From positions 62,001 to 126,000 of the forward strand of contig NZ_BAPT01000050.1 in assembly GCF_025995235.1 (NCBI RefSeq): a DNA stretch of 64,000 nt, given 5' to 3'. Under the pieces are notes generated by a model that was not told the DNA's origin, made no database searches, and saw only the letters and a program-made list of their open reading frames with translations. Source of the stretch: Ameyamaea chiangmaiensis (lineage in GTDB: Bacteria; Pseudomonadota; Alphaproteobacteria; Acetobacterales; Acetobacteraceae). The stretch's first letter is position 1. Every line of letters begins with the position of its first letter. Shown one piece after another: positions 25,008-32,728 of the stretch. Both the position numbers and the translations under genes were made by a program.

Positions 25008-27119
25008 ATGACGTCCGCCCCGCCCTCCGCCGCGCCGGCCCGCCGCCGTCGCGTGGTGCCTTCGGTCCTTGGTATCCTCGCGGTTCTTATCCTGCTGCTG
25101 ATCGTGTTCTGGTCGTGGGACTGGTTCGTGCCGATCATCGAACGCCAGGCGAGCGCGGCCCTGCAACGTCGCGTCACGATCGCCCATCTGCATGTCCGGC
25201 TGGGCAAGGTTACGACCGTGACGCTCGACGACGTGCATGTCGACCAGCCCAAGGGATTCGAGAGTGAGACGGCGCCGTTCGCCGAAGCCCGGCACCTGAC
25301 CGTGTCCGTCGACGCCTGGCGCTACATCTGGCATCGCACGCTGGCCTTGCCGCTGATCGCGCTGGATGCGCCCTCCGCCGACATCCTGCGTCGTGCTGAC
25401 GGCACGAACAACTACACATTCGGCAGCTCGTCGGGCGGCACAGCGAGCTCGGGCAATGGTGGTGGCCTGCCCGAGATCTCTGTGTTGCAGATTACCGACG
25501 GCCACGCGCACGTCCGGGACGTGAAGCTGCGCGCTGACATGCACATCGCGATGCACACCGTCGATCCGAAGGGCGACGACCGGGGGCAGATCATCGCCGA
25601 CGCCGAGGGGCGCTATGCGGGGCAGCCCATCAACGGGCACTTTGTGGGCGGCGCGCTGCTGGGCGTCATGGACGCGCGGCCCTATCCGATTGACCTGACG
25701 GTGCATAACGGACCGACGCTGGCATCGTTGAAAGGGACGCTGGACGATCCGATGAAGTTCGCGGGTGCAAAGCTCGCGTTGCACTTCTCCGGACCGGACA
25801 TGGCGCTGCTGTTGCCGTTGACCGGTATTCCGATCCCGCACACCCCCGCCTACAACATAACCGGCAATCTCGATTACACGCGCAACCTGATCCAGTTTAC
25901 CGATTTCCGAGGCCGCATGGGTTCCAGCGACATCGGGGGCACCATCCGCGTCAACCCGCACGAAAGCGTGCCGCGCGTGGACGCCGACCTGCGCTCGCGC
26001 CAGGTGGATCTGGCTGACCTCGGCGGCTTCATCGGCGCCCACCCCGAAAGCAAGCAGGCCGCGGCCAAGGCGGATAGCCAGAACCCGAGCCTTCTGCCGA
26101 ACACGCCAATCGACGTTCCCAAGCTTCGGTCCGTCAATGCGCATCTTCTGTATCATGGTGATCACATCGAAAACAAACGCACGCCTTTGGACAACATCGA
26201 CGCCGATATCGCGATCGAGGACGGCGCCATCGACGTGCGTCATCTGAACTTCGCGGTCGGTTCGGGCACGTTGGCCAGCGGCATGAGCCTTCAGCCGGCG
26301 GACCAAGGCTTTTCGACCAAAGCCCATGTCGATTTCGCGCGTCTCGATCTGGCCGACATCATGAAAAAGACAACCAACAGCGCCGCGCGCGGCATCATTG
26401 GAGGCCATTTCACCCTGACGTCGCGCGGCCGGTCGATGGCCGAGCTGATGGCCAATGGCGACGGCGGCCTTACGATGGCGCTGGATCAGGGTGGCAACAT
26501 GAGCGCGCTGGTTCCCGACGTTCTGGGGCTGGAGTTCGGGAACGCCATCCTGACAGCACTTGGCCTCCCGTCGAATACCGACATCAACTGCTTCATCGCC
26601 GACATGCCCCTGCGCAACGGCGTGGCGACGACGCGCACCCTGATGCTCGACACCAAGGAAGCTCGTACCCGGGGCGAAGGCACGATCGATTTCCGCCGCA
26701 ACACGATCGATTACGCCCTGACGACCCGTTCGCAGCACTTCACGGTGCTGTCGGTGCCGGGCGCCATCCACATCAGCGGCCCGATCAAGAGTCCCTCGAT
26801 CCTGCCCGGGGCGGAGGTTCTGGGTCGCACGGCAGCGGCGGTCGGGCTCGGAATCCTGATGCCGCCGGCGGCCCTGTTGCCGACGATCCAGTTCGGTGTG
26901 GGGGACAAGGGGGCGTGCGCGCGGCTGGTCGCGGCGGCCAACGACAATCCGGCGGCGGGGATTGCACCCGGAAGCCTGACCGGCGCGCGCCCGGCGCACA
27001 GCAGCGCGAACGGCCGTCATCCGCAGGTCAAGCCGACGCCGGGCAAGCACGCGGGTGCTGCGTCGCCGGCCGATGTACGTGCCGCGTGGGCTGCGAAGAC
27101 ACAGAAGAACACTCACTGA
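25008..27119 (+). CDS. AsmA family protein
   Basis: The 703-residue protein has a basic cytoplasmic start, one transmembrane helix (about 17-37) and a long periplasmic beta-rich body. That body carries AsmA-like elements: RRVTIAHLHVRLGKVTTVTLDDVHV early, later strands of the type FRGRMGSSDIGGTIRV, and the C-terminal AsmA domain around NTDINCFIADMPLRNGVATTRTLMLDT. AsmA-like proteins are thought to bridge inner and outer membranes for lipid transfer. The tail is Ala/His-rich. ATG at 25008 gives the membrane helix at the right place; longer frames read as shadow sequence. Confidence 0.88.
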   Translation: MTSAPPSAAPARRRRVVPSVLGILAVLILLLIVFWSWDWFVPIIERQASAALQRRVTIAHLHVRLGKVTTVTLDDVHVDQPKGFESETAPFAEARHLTVSVDAWRYIWHRTLALPLIALDAPSADILRRADGTNNYTFGSSSGGTASSGNGGGLPEISVLQITDGHAHVRDVKLRADMHIAMHTVDPKGDDRGQIIADAEGRYAGQPINGHFVGGALLGVMDARPYPIDLTVHNGPTLASLKGTLDDPMKFAGAKLALHFSGPDMALLLPLTGIPIPHTPAYNITGNLDYTRNLIQFTDFRGRMGSSDIGGTIRVNPHESVPRVDADLRSRQVDLADLGGFIGAHPESKQAAAKADSQNPSLLPNTPIDVPKLRSVNAHLLYHGDHIENKRTPLDNIDADIAIEDGAIDVRHLNFAVGSGTLASGMSLQPADQGFSTKAHVDFARLDLADIMKKTTNSAARGIIGGHFTLTSRGRSMAELMANGDGGLTMALDQGGNMSALVPDVLGLEFGNAILTALGLPSNTDINCFIADMPLRNGVATTRTLMLDTKEARTRGEGTIDFRRNTIDYALTTRSQHFTVLSVPGAIHISGPIKSPSILPGAEVLGRTAAAVGLGILMPPAALLPTIQFGVGDKGACARLVAAANDNPAAGIAPGSLTGARPAHSSANGRHPQVKPTPGKHAGAASPADVRAAWAAKTQKNTH

Positions 27120-27128
27120 GCGGACGTC

Positions 27129-27166
27129 CCCTCGAACATTGCCGATGCGGTTCGCGTGTTCGAGGG
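27129..27166 (+). terminator. Inverted repeat after the AsmA gene
   Basis: CCCTCGAACA and TGTTCGAGGG make a perfect 10-bp stem around an 18-base loop, starting nine bases after the AsmA stop. There is no T-run after it, so it may be a Rho-dependent or mRNA 3'-stabilising hairpin rather than a classic terminator. Confidence 0.5.
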
Positions 27167-27427
27167 TGGCCGGTGGTGCGCCGAACGTGTCTGCGGGTAC
27201 GGCTGAGGCTCCGCAACCGCTGGCGCCGAGCCCTCCCTTTTGCGGGGGCACTCATTCCGTACGAACATAGCCAAGGGATGGGAATCCGATCGGCGGCGAA
27301 GCGTCTCGGCGCCTCGCTCTGATCTTTGTATTATAAAATATCGTTTTTTATACGTCGTAAATTCGAACGTCGTTGAACGCTCCGGACTCTCTTTTCCGCC
27401 GCGGCCTGCCGCCAGAGGTGCCACATA

Positions 27428-27450
27428 AAAATGGCACTGAGTGTCATTTT
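27428..27450. promoter_or_regulatory. Candidate repressor operator (near-perfect palindrome)
   Basis: The core ATGGCACTGAGTGTCAT, flanked by AAA on the left and TTT on the right, is a 23-bp palindrome centred on 27439 with a single mismatched pair (27434 and 27444). Size and symmetry suit a TetR-family operator. A TetR gene lies at the far end of this cluster (30348-31118), but no second copy was seen in front of that gene, so the pairing is inference. Confidence 0.55.
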
Positions 27451-27596
27451 CTCACAAGAGAGTGATCGCCGGGCGCATTGCACCCCCATCGCAGCTTCCG
27501 ATACCGATTGTCGCGCTATAGCGGACTAAACCGGTCTGGTAAGGCGCTTCGGCGCTGCTGTCTGCCGGATTACTGTCGGAAGAATGGAGCGGATCA

Positions 27597-29099
27597 ATGA
27601 CGATTTCCCAAGCGCATCCGTACAAGGCGCGTTATGAAAACTTCATCGGCGGGACGTGGAAGCCCCCCGTGGACGGCACGTACATGGACAACACCTCGCC
27701 GGTGAACGGCAAGGTTCTGTGCGAGGTTCCCAAATCCACCGCCGCTGATATCGAGCTGGCTCTGGACGCGGCTCATGAGGCGTTTCCGCGCTGGGCGCGC
27801 ACCTCGGCGGCCGAACGTTCCCTGATCCTGCTGAAGGCGGCGGATCGGATGGAAGCGAATCTGGATCTGCTGGCGCGAGCCGAAAGCTGGGACAACGGCA
27901 AGCCGATCCGTGAGACGCTGGCGGCCGATATTCCGCTCGCGATCGATCATTTCCGGTATTTTGCCGGCTGCCTGCGCGCGCAGGAAGGCGCGCTGAGCGA
28001 GATTACCGACACGACCATAGCCTATCATTTTCATGAGCCTCTGGGCGTCGTCGGGCAGATCATTCCGTGGAATTTCCCGATCCTGATGGGATCGTGGAAG
28101 CTTGCTCCCGCGCTGGCCGCCGGTAACTGCGTGGTCATGAAGCCGGCCGAGACGACCCCGGCCAGCATTCTGGTGCTGATGGAACTGATCGGCGATTTGT
28201 TTCCGCCGGGAACACTCAATATCGTCAACGGCCTGGGACGCGATGTCGGTGCGGCGCTCTCGACCAGCCCGCGCATTGCCAAGATCGCCTTCACGGGTTC
28301 GACGCCGACCGGCAAGATGATTGCGCACGCTGCTGCCGAGAACCTTATTCCGGCGACGCTGGAACTGGGCGGCAAGTCGCCCAACATCTTCTTTGCCGAT
28401 GTCATGACGCGTGACGACGATTATCTGGACAAGGCGATCGAGGGTTTTGCGATGTTCGCGCTCAATCAGGGGCAGATCTGCTCCTGCCCGAGCCGCGCGC
28501 TGGTGCATGAAGATATCTACGAGGCGTTTATCGAGCGCGCGCTGCCCCGGGTGCGCGCGATCCGACAGGGCAACCCTCTCGATCCGCAGACGATGATGGG
28601 TGCCCAGAACTCCGCCATGCAGGAACAGAAAATCCTCGACTACATCGCGATTGGTCGTGACGAGGGGGCGGAACTCCTGACCGGTGGCGCCCGTCCCGAT
28701 CTGGGTGCCGACCTGAACGGCGGCTGCTATGTCCAGCCCACGGTGTTCCGGGGCAACAACAAGATGCGTATCTTCCAGGAGGAAATCTTCGGTCCGGTCC
28801 TCGGTGTGACGACCTTCAAAACCGAGGAGGAAGCGCTGGCGATCGCTAATGACACGCCGTTCGGGCTCGGGTCGGGTGTGTGGTCGCGTGACGCGAACAC
28901 GTGCTACCGCATGGGACGCGGGATCGAGGCCGGTCGCGTCTGGATCAATTGCTACCATGTCTATCCGGCGCACGCGGCGTTCGGCGGCTACAAGAAGTCC
29001 GGTATCGGTCGCGAAACGCACAAGATGGTTCTTGAACATTACCAGCAGACCAAGAACCTTCTCGTCAGCTACAGCGAAAAGAAGCTCGGCTTTTTCTAA
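27597..29099 (+). CDS. NAD(P)-dependent aldehyde dehydrogenase (AldB/ExaC-like)
   Basis: This 500-residue cytoplasmic aldehyde dehydrogenase shows oxyanion Asn159 in IIPWNF, general base Glu256 in LELGGK and nucleophile Cys295 in GQICSCPSR. That last block is typical of the acetaldehyde dehydrogenase group with E. coli AldB and Pseudomonas ExaC. It ends in LLVSYSEKKLGFF, as that group does. The ATG follows AATGGAGCGG. It probably oxidises acetaldehyde or related aldehydes. The NDH-2 gene 74 bases downstream could re-oxidise the NADH formed. A long leader with an operator-like palindrome lies upstream. Confidence 0.92.
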   Translation: MTISQAHPYKARYENFIGGTWKPPVDGTYMDNTSPVNGKVLCEVPKSTAADIELALDAAHEAFPRWARTSAAERSLILLKAADRMEANLDLLARAESWDNGKPIRETLAADIPLAIDHFRYFAGCLRAQEGALSEITDTTIAYHFHEPLGVVGQIIPWNFPILMGSWKLAPALAAGNCVVMKPAETTPASILVLMELIGDLFPPGTLNIVNGLGRDVGAALSTSPRIAKIAFTGSTPTGKMIAHAAAENLIPATLELGGKSPNIFFADVMTRDDDYLDKAIEGFAMFALNQGQICSCPSRALVHEDIYEAFIERALPRVRAIRQGNPLDPQTMMGAQNSAMQEQKILDYIAIGRDEGAELLTGGARPDLGADLNGGCYVQPTVFRGNNKMRIFQEEIFGPVLGVTTFKTEEEALAIANDTPFGLGSGVWSRDANTCYRMGRGIEAGRVWINCYHVYPAHAAFGGYKKSGIGRETHKMVLEHYQQTKNLLVSYSEKKLGFF

Positions 29100-29173
29100 G
29101 TCCCGGCAGGCCGTCCGCGCGTCGCGGGCGGCCGCCCACGCCGGACCATTTTCTATCCACAAGGAACCCGTCA

Positions 29174-30460
29174 ATGATGCCGTCCAGAGCCGAAATCGTG
29201 ATTGTAGGCGGCGGCGTCGCCGGTCTGGCGCTGGCGACGCGGCTGGGAAACAGCCTGGGCGTGCAGGGACGGGCCCGGATCACCCTGATCGACCGCAGCT
29301 TTTCCCATGTGTGGAAGCCGATGCTCCACTGCTTCGCCGCCGGCACCGCGTCGAACGAGAACGATCGCATCAGTTTCATGGCGCAGGCGAGCGCGAATCA
29401 CTTTGAATTCTGGCCAGGGGATGTCGTCGGCCTCGACCGCGAACGGCGTGAAATCACACTGGCGCCGCTGTGCGCCTCCGACGGCGCCGTCGTCCTCGAC
29501 AGCCGGACTTTGCCGTATGATGCTCTGGTGTTGTCGATCGGCAGTTGCGCGAACGATTTCCGGACGCCGGGTGTGGCCGAGAACTGCCTGTTCATCGATA
29601 ATCTCGTCGAAGCCAACGCGTTTAACGAGAAGTTTCGCATGGCGCTTTTGCGGGCCTATGCGGATGGCGGCGCGCTTGATATCGCAATCGTCGGGGGCGG
29701 TGCCACAGGAACCCAGCTTGCGGCCGAACTTCACAAAGCACTCGATATCGTCGGGCTGCATGCTTTTGCGACATCGCCGCCCAAGCTTCGCGTCACTCTT
29801 CTGGAGGCCGGCGCGCGGATCCTGCCCGCGTTCCCCGAGCGCGTGTCCGTCGCGGCGCAGGCGGAGCTGGAGCGGCTTGGCGTGTCGGTGCGGACGTCCG
29901 CGATGGTGGCCGGCGCCGATGGCACCGGGTTCAGCCTGAAGGACGGCACCCATGTCCCGGCCGCCCTGCGCGTCTGGGCCGCCGGCGTGAAGGCGCCCGA
30001 GGTGACAGGCACGTATGGCGGCCTGTCGTTGAGCCGCACGGGGCAGATCATCGTCAAGCCCAACCTGCGTTCCGTGGACGATCCGCATATCTTCGCTATG
30101 GGCGACTGCTCGTTCATTGCCGATGAGCCGCTGCCGCCGACGGCGCAGGTCGCGCGGCAGCAGGCCCATCACCTGGCGCGACATCTTCCGGCCTTCATTC
30201 GCAACGGCACCGAACTGCCGTCGTGCGTGTTCCGCAACAAGGGCGCGATCGTCGCCCTGGGCAATTACAACGGTTGGGGTACGCTGCCGGGCGGCAACGT
30301 GTTCGGCGGCGGCTTTCTCAGCGGGCTGGGCGCCCGACTGGGTCACATCATGCTGTATCGCCAGCACCAGGTGGAGATTTACGGCTTCTGGCGCGGTCTG
30401 ATGTCGTTGCTGGCCGACAGGATCGATGTCGCGATCCGGCCGGCGGCGCGTCTGGACTAG
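29174..30460 (+). CDS. ndh: Type II NADH dehydrogenase (NDH-2)
   Basis: NDH-2 is a single-subunit, non-proton-pumping NADH:quinone oxidoreductase on the inner face of the cytoplasmic membrane. The 428-residue protein has the FAD-binding VIVGGGVAGLALATRLG near the start, a second dinucleotide fold IAIVGGGATGTQLAAEL near 172, the FAD-contact IFAMGDCSF and a C-terminal amphipathic stretch (HIMLYRQHQVEIYGFWRG) suited to membrane contact. It follows the aldehyde dehydrogenase, which fits NADH recycling. Its last 113 bases overlap the end of the convergent TetR gene. ATG 29174 or 29177 may be used. Confidence 0.92.
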   Translation: MMPSRAEIVIVGGGVAGLALATRLGNSLGVQGRARITLIDRSFSHVWKPMLHCFAAGTASNENDRISFMAQASANHFEFWPGDVVGLDRERREITLAPLCASDGAVVLDSRTLPYDALVLSIGSCANDFRTPGVAENCLFIDNLVEANAFNEKFRMALLRAYADGGALDIAIVGGGATGTQLAAELHKALDIVGLHAFATSPPKLRVTLLEAGARILPAFPERVSVAAQAELERLGVSVRTSAMVAGADGTGFSLKDGTHVPAALRVWAAGVKAPEVTGTYGGLSLSRTGQIIVKPNLRSVDDPHIFAMGDCSFIADEPLPPTAQVARQQAHHLARHLPAFIRNGTELPSCVFRNKGAIVALGNYNGWGTLPGGNVFGGGFLSGLGARLGHIMLYRQHQVEIYGFWRGLMSLLADRIDVAIRPAARLD

Positions 30461-31118
30461 CGTGACGCGTTTCGCGCTTGCCGCCGGCGGTTTCCGGCGC
30501 CGAGAACTGCTCGGCCTGCAGGGTTAGCACCTGCCGGAGAATCGGCAGGACAGGCCGGGTGCCGTTCAGCCGGATCCATTCGTCGAGGGCCGTGCGAAAG
30601 GCCGCGATGCCCGAACGCGCGGTGACGCGCGCGGCCAGATGCCGATCCCGGCTGTTCGGCAGCCTGCGTGCCAGTGCGGTCGCCAGACTGTCCTCCCATT
30701 GCGCGTATTTCCGCAGGCTCACAGACAGGAGTGCCGGTGTGCGCTCGATAAGGAATACGAAGGCGAAGGCTTCGTGTTCCGTGGGCGCGATGTGCGGGAT
30801 CACCGCTTCCAGGGCCTGTGCGAGCAGGGTTTGCGGCGGACATTCCGGCGGGCAGTTTTCCACCGTTCGCGTCAGCACGGCGGTCATCTGTCCGGTCCAC
30901 GCGGTGACGATATCGGCTTTGGTCGGGAAATACCGAAACAGAGTGCGGCGGGAAATCCCCGCCGCCGCCGCGATGTCGTCGACCGTCGTTGCGTCGAACC
31001 CCCGCGTGGACAGAAGCGACATCGCCGCGTTGATCAAAGCCTCGTGCGTATCGACGCGTTTTTGTTCGCGTCGCGACAAAGGTTCGAGGGAGGACTCAGG
31101 TAGAACCGACTGTGTCAT
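30348..31118 (-). CDS. TetR/AcrR family transcriptional regulator
   Basis: The 256-residue protein has the TetR helix-turn-helix at about 24-70: LINAAMSLLSTRGFDATTVDDIAAAAGISRRTLFRYF, with the usual FPTKADIV after it. The ligand domain follows to about 220. The last 35-40 residues are basic and Ser/Pro-rich and lie opposite the 3' end of ndh. This tail is unlikely to be conserved and may come from loss of an earlier stop. Convergent to the aldehyde dehydrogenase-ndh pair, it is a candidate regulator of it. Confidence 0.85.
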   Translation of the reverse strand: MTQSVLPESSLEPLSRREQKRVDTHEALINAAMSLLSTRGFDATTVDDIAAAAGISRRTLFRYFPTKADIVTAWTGQMTAVLTRTVENCPPECPPQTLLAQALEAVIPHIAPTEHEAFAFVFLIERTPALLSVSLRKYAQWEDSLATALARRLPNSRDRHLAARVTARSGIAAFRTALDEWIRLNGTRPVLPILRQVLTLQAEQFSAPETAGGKRETRHASPDAPPAGSRHRSCRPATTSDRARSRKSPPGAGDTA

Positions 31119-31177
31119 GCCCTCAGCCTAGCAGAGAGGGCGCGCGTTCGGCTACGCGCGGACGCCATGTCGGCCCG

Positions 31178-31579
31178 TCAGTGAAAGCGGCCCGGCGCAC
31201 CACGCTGAAGCACTTCGATCTGGTAGCCGTCGGGGTCGGTCACGAAGAAGAAGCGCCCGATGACGCGCTCGCCCAGCGCGAGGTCCTTGATCGGCTTAGG
31301 GGCAAGGCCCGCGGCTTCAAGGCGCGCGTGTTCCGCTGCCAGATCCGCGACGGAGACCGCCAGATGGCCGTAGCCGTTGCCAGGGTCGTAGGCCTCCGAC
31401 CGGCCGTGGTTGACCGTCAGTTCAAGCTCGAAGCTCTGTTCATCGTTTTTCAGATAGATCAGGGTGAAATCGTCGAAGGCAAAGCGATCGGCGACCTCCA
31501 GCCCGAAAGCCGTGCGATAGAACGCAAGCGAGCGTGCCTCGTCGACGACGCGAATCATGGAATGGATAAGGCGTGCCAT
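31178..31579 (-). CDS. gloA: Lactoylglutathione lyase (glyoxalase I)
   Basis: GloA turns the methylglyoxal-glutathione hemithioacetal into S-lactoylglutathione. The 133-residue VOC-fold protein has the metal ligands expected of the nickel-type bacterial enzyme: His6 (LIHSMIRV), Glu in SFELELT, His in GYGHLAVSV and Glu in GYQIEVLQ. NHGRSEAYDPGNGYGH matches the family closely. It is 59 bases from the TetR start on the same strand and may have its own promoter. Aldehyde detoxification fits the nearby aldehyde dehydrogenase. Confidence 0.93.
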   Translation of the reverse strand: MARLIHSMIRVVDEARSLAFYRTAFGLEVADRFAFDDFTLIYLKNDEQSFELELTVNHGRSEAYDPGNGYGHLAVSVADLAAEHARLEAAGLAPKPIKDLALGERVIGRFFFVTDPDGYQIEVLQRGAPGRFH

Positions 31580-31616
31580 GGTCGATCCTTTTCATGGGCG
31601 AAGGGGCCGCGGGGTT

Positions 31617-32474
31617 TTATCCCGTGCTGTGTGACAACGCGGCACGCAGCGAAACGGGCGTGTTGGTCACGATAATGTCGATCGGGCGCGACCGCACCCA
31701 TCGCGCGGCTGCGTCCGGCATCCAGATGTCGTGCGTGGCGCCGAAGGCGCCGGGGCCGAGAAGATCGGTGATCACGACAGCCCCGGCCTGATGCGCGGCA
31801 TGAAACAGGGCGACGTCGGCCGCACGCGGCACGTAAGCCGCGAAACGCCGCCCGCGCGCCATGTCGCGCGCGGCGGTGAGCTGCGCCGCGTCCGCCGTCA
31901 GGACACAGACCAGCGCATCGGGGTCGGCGTCGAAAGCGGCCTGCGATTGCGCGGGATGAAACGTCAGCACCACCACGCGATCGGACAGACCCGCGCGGCG
32001 GACCGGTGTCAGCGCCGCCTCTGGCGACACACCCTTGATGTCGAGCATCAGTCGCGCGGTGGGTGCCGACGCGGCCCAGCGCAGGACATCGTCATAGAGC
32101 GGTATGGCCTCGTCCGTCGCACCGTCCGCGCGACGGAGCCGCAGGCGCTGCCGCTGCGCGTCCGTCATGGCGGCCACGGGTCCGTCGCCGTCCGTCGTCC
32201 TGTTCACCGTGTCGTCATGCATCAGCACGATCGTGCCGTCCGAATCCGTCGCGAGGTCGAGTTCCATCATGAACGGGCCATGGCGCAGGGTCTGGCGCAT
32301 CTGGATCAGGCTGTTCTCGGCCTGCGTCGGGTCGGTCCAGCCCCGGTGCGCGCAGATCAGCGGTCGCGCGGCCGGTAATGACAGCGCCCGTGCCGGCCGG
32401 GGGGACAGCACAATGGGCGACAGGGCGACCGCGGCGGTCGCCAGAAAGGCGCGCCGGGATGGGCCGACCGTCAC
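31617..32474 (-). CDS. Exported glycerophosphodiester phosphodiesterase
   Basis: GDPD enzymes cut glycerophosphodiesters to glycerol 3-phosphate and an alcohol. From a GTG start the 285-residue protein opens with a Tat-like leader SRRAFLATAAVALS and a likely cut after PARA. The TIM-barrel motifs follow: CAHRGW with catalytic His, MELDLATDSDG with metal Glu and Asp, and MHDDTVNRTTDG with the second His. The GTG overlaps the TGA of the small lipoprotein gene as GTGA, so the two are coupled. It is the last gene of the glyQ-glyS chain. Confidence 0.88.
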   Translation of the reverse strand: MTVGPSRRAFLATAAVALSPIVLSPRPARALSLPAARPLICAHRGWTDPTQAENSLIQMRQTLRHGPFMMELDLATDSDGTIVLMHDDTVNRTTDGDGPVAAMTDAQRQRLRLRRADGATDEAIPLYDDVLRWAASAPTARLMLDIKGVSPEAALTPVRRAGLSDRVVVLTFHPAQSQAAFDADPDALVCVLTADAAQLTAARDMARGRRFAAYVPRAADVALFHAAHQAGAVVITDLLGPGAFGATHDIWMPDAAARWVRSRPIDIIVTNTPVSLRAALSHSTG

Positions 32475-32728
32475 CGCTGCGCCTTGGCGGCGGTCGGGTG
32501 TGCCTTGGTCCACAAATAATGCGCGCGCATCGCCCGCAAGTAACAGCGGCCACGCACCGTCCTGTTGCCGCTGCCTGCGCTGCACGTGGTGATCTGGTGC
32601 TGATAGCGGGTGGCTTCGCGGCGCGGAGTGTTCGGGTTCGAACACCCTGCCAGCGCCGCGAGCACCATCGTGCAGCCCAGCACGGCGCCCCGAACCCGGC
32701 GCGCCCCCCGGATCCGGTCGCCCCTCAC
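32471..32728 (-). CDS. Small lipoprotein of unknown function
   Basis: An 85-residue protein with a lipobox: a basic start, the hydrophobic core VLGCTMVLAALAG and the lipidation Cys at residue 29 (LAAL-A-G-C). The mature part is about 57 residues, with two more Cys (TTCSAG and GRCYL) that could form a disulfide, and a basic end. Its GTG overlaps the glyS stop (GTGA) and its TGA overlaps the GDPD start the same way. A Met at residue 21 is a possible later start. No family is recognised. Confidence 0.7.
   Translation of the reverse strand: MRGDRIRGARRVRGAVLGCTMVLAALAGCSNPNTPRREATRYQHQITTCSAGSGNRTVRGRCYLRAMRAHYLWTKAHPTAAKAQR

Larger units (their letters stand above)
27120..27596 (+). promoter_or_regulatory. 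477-bp gene-free leader before the aldehyde dehydrogenase
   Basis: No gene was found here. From the left it holds the AsmA hairpin, then a strikingly AT-rich patch at 27321-27362 in an otherwise GC-rich window. That patch includes TTGTAT (27326-27331) and TATACG (27349-27354) 17 bases apart, a weak sigma-70-like pair. After it comes the 23-bp near-palindrome at 27428-27450. A long regulated leader for the aldehyde dehydrogenase gene is the simplest reading. Confidence 0.55.

Noticed and set aside
24579..27251. Very long open frame (890 codons) on the minus strand opposite the AsmA-like gene
   Set aside because: It is rich in Arg, Gly, His and Gln with no domain pattern, and it mirrors the codon use of the real gene on the plus strand. 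High-GC DNA makes such frames common.
27431..27447. Sigma-54 promoter (TGGCAC as -24 element) before the aldehyde dehydrogenase
   Set aside because: The -12 GC at the required spacing is missing (CA is found instead), and the palindrome explains the bases better.
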